Positions 23,040 through 34,173 of a DNA stretch of 64,000 nucleotides are shown here, one piece after another; the stretch's first letter is position 1, and each line of letters begins with the position of its first letter. The stretch spans positions 70,247,001-70,311,000 of the forward strand of contig NC_080586.1 of assembly GCF_029962835.1 (NCBI RefSeq), read 5' to 3'. Below the pieces are notes generated by a model, which was not told the origin of the DNA, ran no database searches, and saw only the letters and a list, made by a program, of their open reading frames with translations. This DNA is from Magnolia sinica (lineage: Eukaryota > Streptophyta > Magnoliopsida > Magnoliales > Magnoliaceae). Position numbers and translations under genes: made by a program.

Positions 23040-24105
23040 GCTCCACATCTTAACAATTTTAACATCTCTGATTCTCATAATTTTACATATGTTATCATCG
23101 CCCACATAAACTATACCACCATCACATAACTGATAAGTGTAAAAATAGCCCCTATGTGATGTCAAACGGAATGAAGCAGTTGACTTCAAAATCAATTGAT
23201 GGTTTAGATTCTTTCATGAAATAACTAATGAAAACACTTTCCTATCCGCAGATGAATAGCCTTTTTCAACCAGGTTTCTTTAAGAATCATTTGAATACAA
23301 CACTTGATCATGTGAATTAAGTTTAGATTTTTTTCTAAGTTTATAATTTTTGGACAAGTGACTAACCCTACTTTCCGTAGTTCCAACATTTTCCTATTTT
23401 ATGCCATTTCAACTTGGATCTCGTCTAATTTCTCCCACTAGTATACATTTCTTAATAGATCTTTCTTTGATAATCATGACATTACCAAAAGATCCATTAT
23501 GTGTTTCTTTATAGTAATTTTTAGTAAGTGATATAGACATAGACTCCATATTGAGATTCGGACCGTTGCTGAGATTCATAGTCAAATCGTCCTACGAATC
23601 TGGCATTGAACAAAGTAGAAGTGTTTACATTGACCTCTCTACCGATTTACTAATTAAGGTATTAAACACATTCAAGTGTTCTTGCAAAAAGGATCATTTC
23701 TTCGTCTTCAAGTTACACAAATGTGTAAAGAAGAAAAATCTTATTTGACGTTGATTTTTCTTCGTACTAGTTTCATAATTTATCTCATAAAACATTGGCA
23801 GTAATTTGATTAGATAAATTAAACAAAATTGAATCTACTGTAAGAAGAATATCCGTCATAACTAACTTATTTTTTTCTCAAATACATCATCTTTTATCTA
23901 TACGGACTTCTTTTATTTTTCTTATATCCTAATTACCAGCCTTCTTTCACCAACATCGCATTCATCTTCAATTTTAATAGTACATAATTAAATTTGTTAA
24001 ACTTTGGCATCTTAAATTTAGTAGAACTTAATATAACTATCTAAAATGCAATTATAACACAAATAATAGCACTGATCTTGTGCTAAAAAGTTTCTTAACT
24101 TTTAA
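23040..24105 (-). pseudogene. Copia C gag-protease remnant
   Basis: The clearest part is protease-like TASFRLTSHRGYFYTYQ, then GGIVYVGDDNICKI and RIRDVKIVKM (23040-23195), which matches the Copia pattern of Ser/Thr-X-H-X-X followed by a GN/GDD-type Gly turn. Farther upstream the frame is broken, but words such as LLLCSMPDS resemble gag. Many stops. No function expected. Confidence 0.7.
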
Positions 24106-24118
24106 GTCTAATACCAAT

Positions 24119-24997
24119 TGTTGCATAAAACATCTACACACAATCAATGCAGGCAAAGAAAATTCACGAAAGAGATAATCAAATAAAAAATCCAAAAGTT
24201 AAAGTAAAAAAAAAAAAAAAAACAAGAGACATGAAGCGCACAAATTTATTTGGGCTAACAATATGACGTCCAATGGAGGATAATACGCAGATTTCTTCTT
24301 TACTAAAATAAAATAAAAACAAAAATATAAGGCTTACTTCTCTTGTACTCTTTCACTGTACAAGAATTATCTTCCTAAAAAAAAATACCTCATAAAAATG
24401 CCTTTGCTTTTCCTGTACTCCTTATATAGAGCCCACCACCTAAAGAGAGCGAAAATTTGGCTTCACTGTACCTGAAAGAGTAAGCGAGAGAGAGAACCAT
24501 CTCTCTTTAGGAAACGCATGGACGCGAGAGCACCACTGCAACACATGGTGGCTCCCACCTCATGAGTGAACCCAATCTACACCTATGTGCCACATTTGCA
24601 GGTATGGCGAGGATTTGTATGACTTGATAGATGGACAGAGAGAATATGTTGTGGCGCAAAAATCATGCCAATCCATTTATCATGTAGACCATATCCGTAT
24701 ATTAAATAATAATCCACAATAGGTTTTTTTTCCGTCTAATTTTCACATATGCAGGCAACCCCACGATGAATAAACTAGTGCTAGTTTTGAACTTGGCCAT
24801 GTTCAAGGTGGGCCCCACTCTAGGACTGAGCCAGCTGACTTCCACAGGTATGGCGGGAGAAGGATTTTGATGGTTAGATAGATCGAAAGAGAGAGCCTCA
24901 ACCTTTCACATCTATGGAAATCATCTATCTCCGATTTCATCTACTATTTCATTAACAAAACCAGAAAAGGCGGACGAAGAACTGTAATACTCTGGCA
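24119..24997 (-). repeat. Copia C 5' LTR (probable)
   Basis: It starts TGTTGCATAAAAC on the plus strand next to the primer site and may end at CTGGCA (24997). On the minus strand CTATATAAGG (about 24419-24428) is a good TATA box. Includes a poly-A run at 24209-24222. The far boundary is a guess from the TG...CA rule. Confidence 0.5.
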
Positions 24998-26934
24998 GAG
25001 TTTGAGATAATACGCAGGCATTACTAATAACTTTTCAAATATAAGTAATTCAAACTAAACTGTCCAAATAATAGTACTGCTTAGATGTATCATGACCCAT
25101 CAGGTTAAAAATAAAAAAACATCTAACGGTCCTATCTCAATAAACAAGTGTCCACAAACCAGAGGATAGAAGCTGATCTTGCAAATTTAACTTTAAAATG
25201 ATGAGTTGGAAATTTTAGCTGGTTTAGTTTGAGTTAATACATACACACACGAGGAATTTCTTAGTGCCTGCATATCAAGCATGATACACAATCAGAGTAT
25301 CGACTAAAATTACCAACGGTTTCTAATCTTTCCGAGGATTCATCATTTTTAGAGCACACGCAAAAAGATATTGCAATGACGTCGGATTAAATAATAGGCA
25401 TTAAAAGCATATCAAGAAGCAAACCCTAATAATAACCTCAAAAGCTCTCCCATCCGTGCGCACGCTAAAGCCAGAGCTATAACAGTCTTACATTATTCAA
25501 TGGTCGTTGGCGTTTGCTTATTTGGCCATTTCCCTTTTTCAGCACATGATATATGTGGATCTCACATTCCCTGAACTAGTGGGACCTATTCATCCATCCT
25601 TCTCGAGTGGAGCAACCACAGCAGATCACATTCAAATAATAGATTTTGGGTTTACTGAGGAATGATGTATGCACTCAAGTGTACTTTTATTTGGAACTCA
25701 ACCTCTTCTCATGTGTCAATGTGGTAAGCATGTGAGAGATCCAAACCGGTCATCGGACACTTCATGCCTTGTCCATGCCTTCTATGAGAAATCAGGCCGA
25801 GGTGATAGTAGGATGAGGTTGCACATGTACGGAGAAAAATGAACTATTTGTATCTCACACCGTTGTCCAAGTGCAAGAGGCCAGTGCCCCTAGTAATGTT
25901 TGGATTATGGAAATCCACATGCATGCACATGATTACCGTACAAGTGGCATGCTAGCATACATATGCCTCAATCGAAATCACAATGAGTGGAATCTTTAAC
26001 TATCCAAATCATGCGCATACATCCTTAACTATCCAAGTCATACCGCATTTATCAATTTCAACTGTTTGAATATATACGCGCCAGAAGTGCTTATAAAATA
26101 TTTCTCTCTAATTTTTTTAAAATAAATATCTCATTCTAAAATTGTACATGTACGTGAGGCCAGTTCAAGAGAAAAATTGGACCAGAAACAGTGAATCAGG
26201 TGCATGCATAGAGAAGATCTTACCTTGGTAATCTCAATCATGATTGTTTGAGTTGAGTCTAAATAGGCTTGGTTTGTCATAAATGTGGCCCACTTATTAA
26301 GTAAAAAATGTGCCTCTTAAATGAGAAGCAAATTGATGTTTTTCAACTGGATGTTTCTTAATTGAGTACTATAAGAAGGGCTCTTCAAATTAGGGTTTTA
26401 TAACCTAGCAATCTGCAATATTTCTCCGTGAGAAAAAATATATATACCCTTCTTCTTTATTTTTATTCTCTTTTTGGATAAGGCAAAGGCAGGCAGTGTT
26501 TTCTTCCGAGCCTTGTGTTAAGATATCCCTATTATTTATGTATATAGTGAGAATACATGTGCTGAGCGTTTGTACAATGGGAATGATGCATTGAGAGCCT
26601 TCTACACTGAATCTTCATACAGATGAGATAGCGACGTTGTATTCACTTCGATCCATAAACGATTTTGGATTGTTATTTAATTATTATTGCCTTTTTAAAT
26701 TCATGATATAAGTGTGGAGTCCCATTAAATCTAGTTTATTTTATTTGTATATTTCCCATTCAATTGCATAATTTCAACACATTCTTCCCTCAAATCATGA
26801 CCCTCTTGGGTCAATCATACATTGACGTACTTAAATGATCTGAACAGTTCATCCGGTGTACTGTCGTGGATGGTTGATGGTGAGAAATCATACAATCCAT
26901 CTATCAGAGTGGCGAACTAACGTGGACAGTTGAA
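24998..26934. other. No recognisable feature
   Basis: Non-coding sequence without long open frames. It shares short words with other repeats in the window, such as 'gataatacgcag' near 24280 and 25010, but I cannot assign it to a family. Confidence 0.45.
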
Positions 26935-27243
26935 GAGAACTGATCACCTGCAGACTTGGGCACATACCATCTTTACTGCGAACGTGACATATACACACAA
27001 CATCCGTACCATAAAAACAGTAGGTCCCACCATGAAGATCTCCCATCTCGAAAATCAGGCTGATCCACTCACGAAGTGGGCCTCACCTGTTTGTTGAATC
27101 AGACCGTCATTGTCCATTGATTCCAACATGTCGTCCATCTGATGAACAGATTGGCCTGAATTTTGTTCCAGGTGATCTTCTTGGTGGGCCTACCGTTTTG
27201 ATGGTAAGGATTTCCTTCAGTTCCTTGTAGGTGATCAGTTCTC
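26935..27243. mobile_element. Foldback MITE, 309 bp
   Basis: GAGAACTGATCACCT at 26935-26949 is exactly matched in inverted orientation at 27229-27243. The complementarity continues inward (for example 'ccataaaaacagtaggtccc' against 'ccatcaaaacggtaggccc'), so most of the element can form one stem. Non-coding. Confidence 0.85.
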
Positions 27244-27270
27244 AAGAAAGGTTTTACCTCTTGCTATGAG

Positions 27271-27503
27271 GCTGCGTTGGGATGCTTAACTGAATTGAAT
27301 TGAAATACTCCCTATATGGAGCTTGACCACTCCATTGACAATGAGGGCGAGTCATTTCAAGTTCAACTTGAAATCGCATTGAATTGAAATTGGATGTTGA
27401 TTATCATCATGAACTAAATGCCTACCTCCATTACGGTCGTTTTCTTTTTATTAGAGGTTGAATGATTGCAATGCAATATAATTTATTATCCAAACACACG
27501 TTC
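27271..27503. mobile_element. Possible small MITE
   Basis: The ends GCGTTGGGATGCTTAA and, inverted, GTGTTTGGATAATAAA resemble each other, and the inside carries AATTGAATTGAAAT repeats. Target duplication not resolved. Confidence 0.4.
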
Positions 27504-27602
27504 TAAGTCACGTAAGAGTGAGTAATGCGAGTGTTGAAATTTATGAGAAATGGAATCGCTGCTTGTGAACTCTCCTTGTATGTGTGGGGTGAGTGGGTGG
27601 CT

Positions 27603-27604
27603 CT

Positions 27605-27674
<70 letters not shown>
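27603..27674. repeat. Compound (GT)n(GA)n microsatellite
   Basis: (TG)n from about 27603 to 27628 is followed by (GA)n to 27674. The open frames across it, with Cys-Val and Arg-Glu runs, are artefacts. Confidence 0.97.
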
Positions 27675-27677
<3 letters not shown>

Positions 27678-28474
27678 ACGTTGTTCATCAGTGGGCCTTT
27701 CAATCTATGTGGCTCAGAATCAAGCTGGCCCCATCGTCAAGTTACCCATGTGTGTATAAAAGAAATGGACCGTTTGAAAAGATTGACCAATGGACCACAT
27801 TTGTCATACGTGCGTGCCCCACCCAGAGAACGAATCAGAAAGTCACAAGCTAGCAGATTTTGCAAGTACACGTCTGTGTATGTGTCTGTGTCTTGAAAAC
27901 CATGGGCGGCCGTGTTTCACTTAAAGTGGGTGTTTTTTTTTTGTTTTTTTGTTTTTTTTTTAATACAATACATCCCATTACATGACATGTGGGTACTATG
28001 GTAATTGCATCAGGGTCACGTTTGAATGATCTAAACGGTTAAAATGATGCTATTTACAGTGGACAGCGACATCAAATGAAGAAAAAAACAAAATCAAAAC
28101 TCCTAAATTGGAATGATTTCAACCCTTTAATCATTCGTTTTTAAATCCTTAATATGAGCTACTTATCTAAAGTATTGGATTTCCCGTTCTTTAATATTTC
28201 GAGGACACCAACTATAAACGCACGTTTCATGTTGGAAGCTAAAGTGCTTCGAAATTTATTAGTGTAAACAAAAAGAAGTTAGCAATGACAACTGCTTTTT
28301 ATTCTCAAATGCCAACAAATCTAACCTTAATTAATTGCTGAATTGAAGATGGCTTTACATCTTGAACTCTCCTGGGTCTAAATATGTATAATATATTTGA
28401 AGTTGGCATGGAAAGCGGGAGTTAGAGATCAGTGTTTTCTTCCAGTACGATGAACCTTGAAACCATAGGGTGAT

Positions 28475-28545
28475 TTTAAAAATAATAATAAATAAATAAA
28501 TTATTATTATTATTATTATTATTAAAAATTAAAAAATTAAAAGAG
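28475..28545. repeat. (ATT)n / A-T rich low-complexity
   Basis: AATAATAAATAAATAAATTATTATT is interrupted and then becomes (ATT)n to about 28525. Confidence 0.9.
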
Positions 28546-28559
28546 ATAAATTATTGAGA

Positions 28560-29385
28560 ATTGTAAGTGAAATCGTATGTAATAGGATACTACGACTACG
28601 TGCGAAAGCTTGGCAGAGCTAAGGAATGATGACTACGTATTAGAGTGGGATGATTAGGACCAAATAAAAATTATGCCTTTTAAACATAATTCTCTACTTA
28701 AATTAATATACAATTTAAATTAAGCAAAACAATTAACTCTAAGGCATTCAAGCCATTAGAGGGTTCAATCACATAAACTACAAAAGATGTGGTAATTAAG
28801 CAACTAGTATATAAATATGATAATGTGTATGTGTGTGTGTGATGTGCTAACTATCAACACCTAGCATTCATATAATCATACATACATATAATTAAACATT
28901 CACCACATAAGTATAATTAAAAAAGTACTCAAATAACAATCACAAACACAAGCATGTATAGTGGTTTGATTTTTCTACTCCACTCCCGGTGGACGCACTC
29001 AACCCATGAGTATACCGGATTTCACTATCCGATGTTTTAAATCAAATTCACCTCTAACATTTACAATCCTACATAAGGACTCGCTCCCATGAGAAACTTT
29101 ACATGGTTTTCTATAGACTCGCCATGAACCTCAGTCCTACACAAGAACGAACACTCCCATTGTAAGCTCACATAAGAAACTTTAATTGATTTTTTATAGC
29201 CTAACCAACAACCTTGGTCCTAATTTAATGACATATATTTGCTCCCATAAAAGGCTCCCACGAAGACTAACACATACAGACACATATCCGTTGGCCTCCA
29301 CAAGTACTTTGATTTAAACCATAAATAAGAGTCAAGGTCCTACACAAAAATCAAGTCAAGTTTAGCAATTCAAACTCTTACACTC
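28560..29385. other. Unassigned repeat-like sequence before Copia B
   Basis: It includes short repeated blocks ('tcacataagaaactttaa' and 'gagaaactttacatggttttctatag'-like words), which suggests an old LTR or similar, but no boundary is recognisable. Confidence 0.35.
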
Positions 29386-29390
29386 AATCC

Positions 29391-30181
29391 TGATAGGGTT
29401 TTCCTCCTCAGTTCAGAGGAGATGTCGTGCGGATTGGATGCCACAAATCTTGGTATTATCGCGCTACTCGACCAGTCGAGGGCACTGCTCGACCAGTCGA
29501 GTGAGCTGCTCGACCAATCGAACGGTGCTCGATTTAAAGTCCAGTGAGCTATTTATTTTGGAACTTCGTGGTACTCGACCAGTAGAGTGTTAGGCTCGAC
29601 TAGTCGAGAGTTACGCAAATTCAATTCGGATTTAGTGCGAACTGCGTAAATTTGAGGCGGTTTCGCAAGAGGTGTGAAAGGAAGTTGCCTAAACTATAAA
29701 TACGGGTCCTACGGTTATTCTAGGGCAATGCAAGAGACTTTTCTAAAGCTTTACAAGGGTTTTCTCAAGGGTTTAAGGCTATCAAAGGTGAGAGAGAGAA
29801 AAAAAAAAGGAAGCTTGTGGAAGGGAGATTCTGCTTGTAGAGGTGATCTACTTCGCAGTCGACATCTCAGTGCTTCTACGTCCTCATGATCGGTAAGATC
29901 TCTCTTTTTTCATTATTCTATTATTGTTCATCTACTCTTGTGTGAGCGAAGAAGGTTTGATCCAAGCAGTGTGTGCTTATGATTGGTTGTAACGTTCTAC
30001 TTCATAGTGAATTATTGCTCTGGATGAGGTCCCATGGTTTTTACCTCTTTGAGAGTTTTCCACGTAAAAATATCTTGTGTTGTGTGGTTTGTGCTTTGAT
30101 TTATTTCATTGCTTTATTATCCCATAATTTTGGTGTTTTTGGAAGGCTAAATCCTAAGGTTTTGTGCAACGGCCTCCAACA
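29391..30181 (+). repeat. Copia B 5' LTR
   Basis: TGATAGGG...CCAACA, 791 bp. Contains several CTCGACCAGTCGAG-type palindromes (29467-29600), a TATA box (ACTATAAATAC, 29693-29703) and the U5 motif TTTTCCACGTAAAAAT also found in the 3' LTR and in the solo LTR at 36524. Confidence 0.93.
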
Positions 30182-30200
30182 AAGTGGTATTAGAGCGTTC
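30182..30200 (+). other. Copia B primer-binding site
   Basis: AAGTGGTATTAGAGCG begins right after the LTR. TGGTATTAGAGC differs by one base from the usual initiator tRNA-Met complement. Confidence 0.85.
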
Positions 30201-30235
30201 AGGTTTGTTAAACGAAGTGGGATCCGTTCTAAATT

Positions 30236-33200
30236 ATGGAATGTGACTCATCAAAGATAATCAGTCTCAAGGGTTCTAACTGGACCATACCGAAGGCTAA
30301 GATGAAGGACTTGCTTTATTGCAAGGACTTGTATTCTCTAATTCAAGACATATCAACTAAGTCAAAGGATATGTCAGATGATGATTGGAAGAAGTTGGAC
30401 CAAAAGGCGGTGAGGTTTATTAGAAAATGGTTGGACGATTCCGTATTCCACCATATGTCTGCGGAGACCTCAGCAGCTAGCATATGGCTGAAATTGCAAG
30501 GGCTGTATAAGAGGAAGACAGCCAGCACTAAAAATTTTCTGATATGATGACTTGTGAATCTCAAGTTCAAAGATGGTGGTTCTGTGGCTAAGCACATGAA
30601 TGAGGTCAGCAATTTATTGAACCAGCTCTCTACTATGAAGATGGTCCTAGACGATGAATTATAGGCTTTGCTATTGCTTAGCTCATTGCTTGATAGTTGG
30701 GAGACATTAGTGGTGTCTCTAAGTAACTTCGCGTCAGATGGAAAGGTGTCAATGAAACAAATAACTAGTTGTCTCTTCAATGAGGAGACAATGAGGAAGT
30801 CTCAGGGGTCTACTCATTAAGAGGCCCTTGTGACACAAGATCAGGAGAGAGGAAAGACCAGAAAGAGCGGAAAGGCCAAAGATAAATCAAGAGGCAAGTC
30901 GAGTACCAGAAAGGATCTTGAATACTGAAATTGTGGCAAGAAGGGCTTCAAATGGCTACAAGCATGAATGTCATAAGAAGAAGAATGACAAGAAAGGAAA
31001 AGGAAAGGAGAAGGAAGTCACAAGCATACACACTGACAATGATAGTGAATACATTAGTGACTTCGATGAGTATTGTAAGTCCCTGGGTATACGACATGAA
31101 CAGACAGTTCCCAAGACCCCCCAGCATAATGGTGTGGCTGAACAAATGAATCGCACCATTGTAGAGAGAATCAAATGCATGCATGTTATCTCATGCAAAG
31201 TTACCCAAGATATTCTGGGGAGAAGCAATGCACACGGTAGTGTATTTGATAAACAAGTCTCTATCAGCCCCGTTGAATGGAGAAGTACATAAGAAGGTGT
31301 GGACTAGACAAGATCCATCGTACAATCATCTCAGGGTGTTTGGATGTAGGGCATCTGTTCACCTACCAAAGGACACGAGGTCCAAGCTCGATATGAAGAT
31401 CAGACAATGTGTGTTCTTGGGATACAGTGATAAAAAATTTAGCTACAGATTGTGGGATCCGACTGAGAAGAAGCTCGTCAGGAGTAGAGATGTGGTTTTC
31501 TTTGAAGATTAGTATATAAAAGACATTTGTAAGCCAGAGATGTTACAGCCTAGTTCAGGTGCGCTAGAGGACATGGATCAAGTTATTCCTCCCGTGGTGC
31601 CTGATGACGAAGGAGTACAGCAAGGTGCATAGGACGAGGGAGTTCCTAAAGAAATGGACAGGGGGAGCAGCCCCCACCTGATCCACCTGTTGAGCCACAT
31701 GTGAGGAGGATATCAAGGGACAAACAGTCATCCAAGAGGTACTCATTGCATAAGTATATTATGCTCACTGATGGAGGAGAGCCAGAAGATTATTCTGAGG
31801 CCCTAGACCACGAGCATAAGGGAGAGTAGTTGAAAGCTATGCAAGAGGAGATGAAATCCTTGCATAAGAACCACACCTATAATATGATGAAATTGCCTAA
31901 GGGCAAGAAAGCTCTGAGCGACAAGTGGGTCTTTAGAAAAAAGAATGAGTAAAAGACTTCACAAAAGAGGTTCAAGGCCAAACTCGTAGTGAAAGCATTT
32001 AGTCAGAGGAAAGACATAAACTTCGAGGAGATATTCTCACCAGTGATGAAGATGACATCCATACGGGTGTTGCTTGGGTTGGCGGCTAGTATGGATCTGG
32101 AGATAGAGCAGTTAGATGTGAAAATTATCTTTCTCCATGGTGACCTAGAAGAAGAAATCTACATGCACCAACCAAAGGGGTTCGAAGTCAATGGCAAAGA
32201 GCATATGGTGTGTAGGCTAAGAAAGAGCTTGTATAGGCTGAAACAAGCTCCAAGGTAATGGTACAAGAAGTTCTACTTATTCATGTTAAAGCATGGATAT
32301 GACAGAACGGAGTCGGACCACTGTATGTTCACACACAAGTTCTCATATAGTGATTTCTTAGTTCTGCTATTATATGTTGATGACATGCTCATCATGGGTA
32401 AAGACATCAAAAAGATTGACAGGATGAAATAGGAGTTAGGCAAGTCGTTTGCTATGAAAGACTCAGGTCCAGCTAAACAAATCCTATAACTCGTGATAGA
32501 AGCAGCAGAAAACTTTGATTATCATAAGAGCGGTATATTGAGAAAGTCCTAAATCGGTTCAATATGAATGCAGCGAAACCGGTCAGTACTCCACTGGATG
32601 GTCACTTCAAATTGAGTGACAAGCAGTGTCCCAAGACAAAGGCAAAGGTGGATGAGATGTAGAAGATACCCTACGCGTCAGCAGTAGGAAGTTTGATGTA
32701 TGCTATGGTGTGTACGCGCCCAGACATAGCATATGCAGTTGGTATAGTCAACCGGTATCTTGCCAATCATGGCAAAGAACATTGGGCAGCGGTGAAATGG
32801 ATACTGCGGTATCTAAGAGGCTCATCCAGGTTGAGCCTATGCTACAGTGATGGAAAACTTGTGTTAGAAGGTTACACAGATGCAGATATGGCAGGTGACA
32901 TAGACTCCAGGAAGTCTATATCGGGATTCATGTACATGTTTGCAGGGGGAGCAGTCTCTTGGCAGAGCAAGGTACAGAAGGTCGTAACATTGTCGATGAC
33001 AGAAGCCGAGTACATTGCAGTCACAGAGGCATGTAAAGATATGCTTTGGATGAAAAGGTTCCTACATGAACTTAGCCTGAAGCAGGAGTAGCACGTGGCT
33101 ATTACGATATTCAAAGTACTATACACTTGAGTAAGAATTTAAGTCAGTAGTACTCCAAGTCGAAGCACATAGAAATTCAGTATCACTAGATCAGGGATAC

Positions 33201-33339
33201 TTTGGAACAGAATGTATTACAGCTTGAGAAGGTCCATACAAACGATAATGGGTCAGACATGATGACCAAGGCTTTGCTTAAGGGCAAGTTTGAGGTTTGC
33301 AGAAACCTGGCTAGCTTAAAGAAGGCAAATTCCTCTTGA
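30236..33339 (+). pseudogene. Copia B gag-integrase-RT-RNase H polyprotein, deleted and stopped
   Basis: Gag begins at 30236 (MECDSSKIISLKGSNW) and includes LKFKDGGSVAKHMNEV. A degraded zinc knuckle at about 30925 runs within 100 bp into mid-integrase (HTDNDSEYISDFDEYC, TPQHNGVAEQMNRTIVERI), so protease and the front of integrase are gone. Reverse transcriptase shows FSPVMKMTSIRVLLGLAAS, QLDVKIIFLHGDLEEEIYM and the YVDD active site (32373-32384). RNase H shows YTDADMAGDIDSRKS and SMTEAEYIAVTEA. Stops include two adjacent TGA codons at 30545-30550 where CGA is likely ancestral, several TAG codons and TAA at about 32256. It ends at TGA 33337-33339, just before the purine tract. Confidence 0.92.
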
Positions 33340-33341
33340 GT

Positions 33342-33355
33342 CGGAAAGGGAAAGA
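33342..33355 (+). other. Copia B polypurine tract
   Basis: GGAAAGGGAAAGA lies directly before the 3' LTR. Confidence 0.75.
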
Positions 33356-33357
33356 TT

Positions 33358-34168
33358 TGATGGGATTTTCCTCCTCAGTTCAGAGGAGATATGGTATGGA
33401 TCGGATGCCACAAATCTTGGCATTACGCGCTGCTGGACCAATCGAGGGCACTACTCGACAAATCAAGTGGGCCACTCAACTCAAGCGAGCTATTTGTTTT
33501 GGAACTCCGTGGTACTCGACCAGTTGAGGGTCAACCTTGACTGGTCGAGTGGGCCACTTGACCAGTTGAGCACTCGGCTCGACTAGTCAAGAGTTACGCA
33601 GATTCAATCTAAATTTAGTGCAGACTGCGTAAATTTGAGGCGGTTTCACAAGAGGTGGGGAAGAAAGTTGTCTAAACTATAAATAGGAGTCCTAGGGTTA
33701 TTCTAGGGCAATGCAAGAGAGTTTCCTAAAGCTTTGCAAGGGTTTGCTAAAGGGTTTAGGGTTATTAAATGTGAGAGAAAAAAAAAATAGAGAGAGGTAG
33801 CTTGTGGAAGGGAGATTCTGCTCGTAAAGGTGATTTACTTCACAGTCGACGTCTCAGCACTTCTACATCCTCATGATCGGTGAGATCTCTTCTTTTTTAT
33901 TATTCTTTTATTGTTCATCCACTCCTGCGTGAGTGAAGAAGGTTTGATCCAAGTGGTGTGTGCTTGTGATTGGTTGTAACGTTCTACTTCATAGTGAATT
34001 GTTGCTCTGGATGAGGTCCCGTGGTTTTTACATCTTTTAAGGTTTTCCACGTAAAAATCTCTTGTGTCGTGTGGTTTGTGCTTTGATTTATTTCATTGCT
34101 TTATTATCCCATAATTCTAGTGTTTTTGGGAGGCTAGATCCTAAGGTTTTGTGCAACAGCCCCCAACA
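33358..34168 (+). repeat. Copia B 3' LTR
   Basis: TGATGGGA...CCAACA, 811 bp. It is clearly homologous to the 5' LTR but differs by many substitutions and by extra or rearranged CTCGAC/GTCGAG units at 33430-33600, so the insertion is not recent. Confidence 0.93.
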
Positions 34169-34173
34169 AATCC

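Larger units (their letters stand above)
23034..24997 (-). mobile_element. Ty1/Copia retrotransposon C, 5' part
   Basis: The minus strand has an LTR (about 24119-24997), a primer site TGGTATTAGA (about 24107-24116), degraded gag, and protease sequence that stops at the edge of Copia A. The part beyond A is not recognised in this window, because the Gypsy element follows A. Confidence 0.7.
29391..34168 (+). mobile_element. Ty1/Copia retrotransposon B, complete provirus with internal deletion
   Basis: Two LTRs (29391-30181 and 33358-34168) flank a 3.2 kb interior. The 5-bp duplication AATCC is perfect at 29386-29390 and 34169-34173. Order: LTR, primer site, gag, part of integrase, reverse transcriptase, RNase H, purine tract, LTR. 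Protease and the first part of integrase are missing, which explains the short total of 4.78 kb. The family is related to Copia A. Confidence 0.95.

Noticed and set aside
27503-27896. Open frames rich in Cys-Val and Arg-Glu
   Set aside because: They are produced by the (GT)n(GA)n microsatellite.
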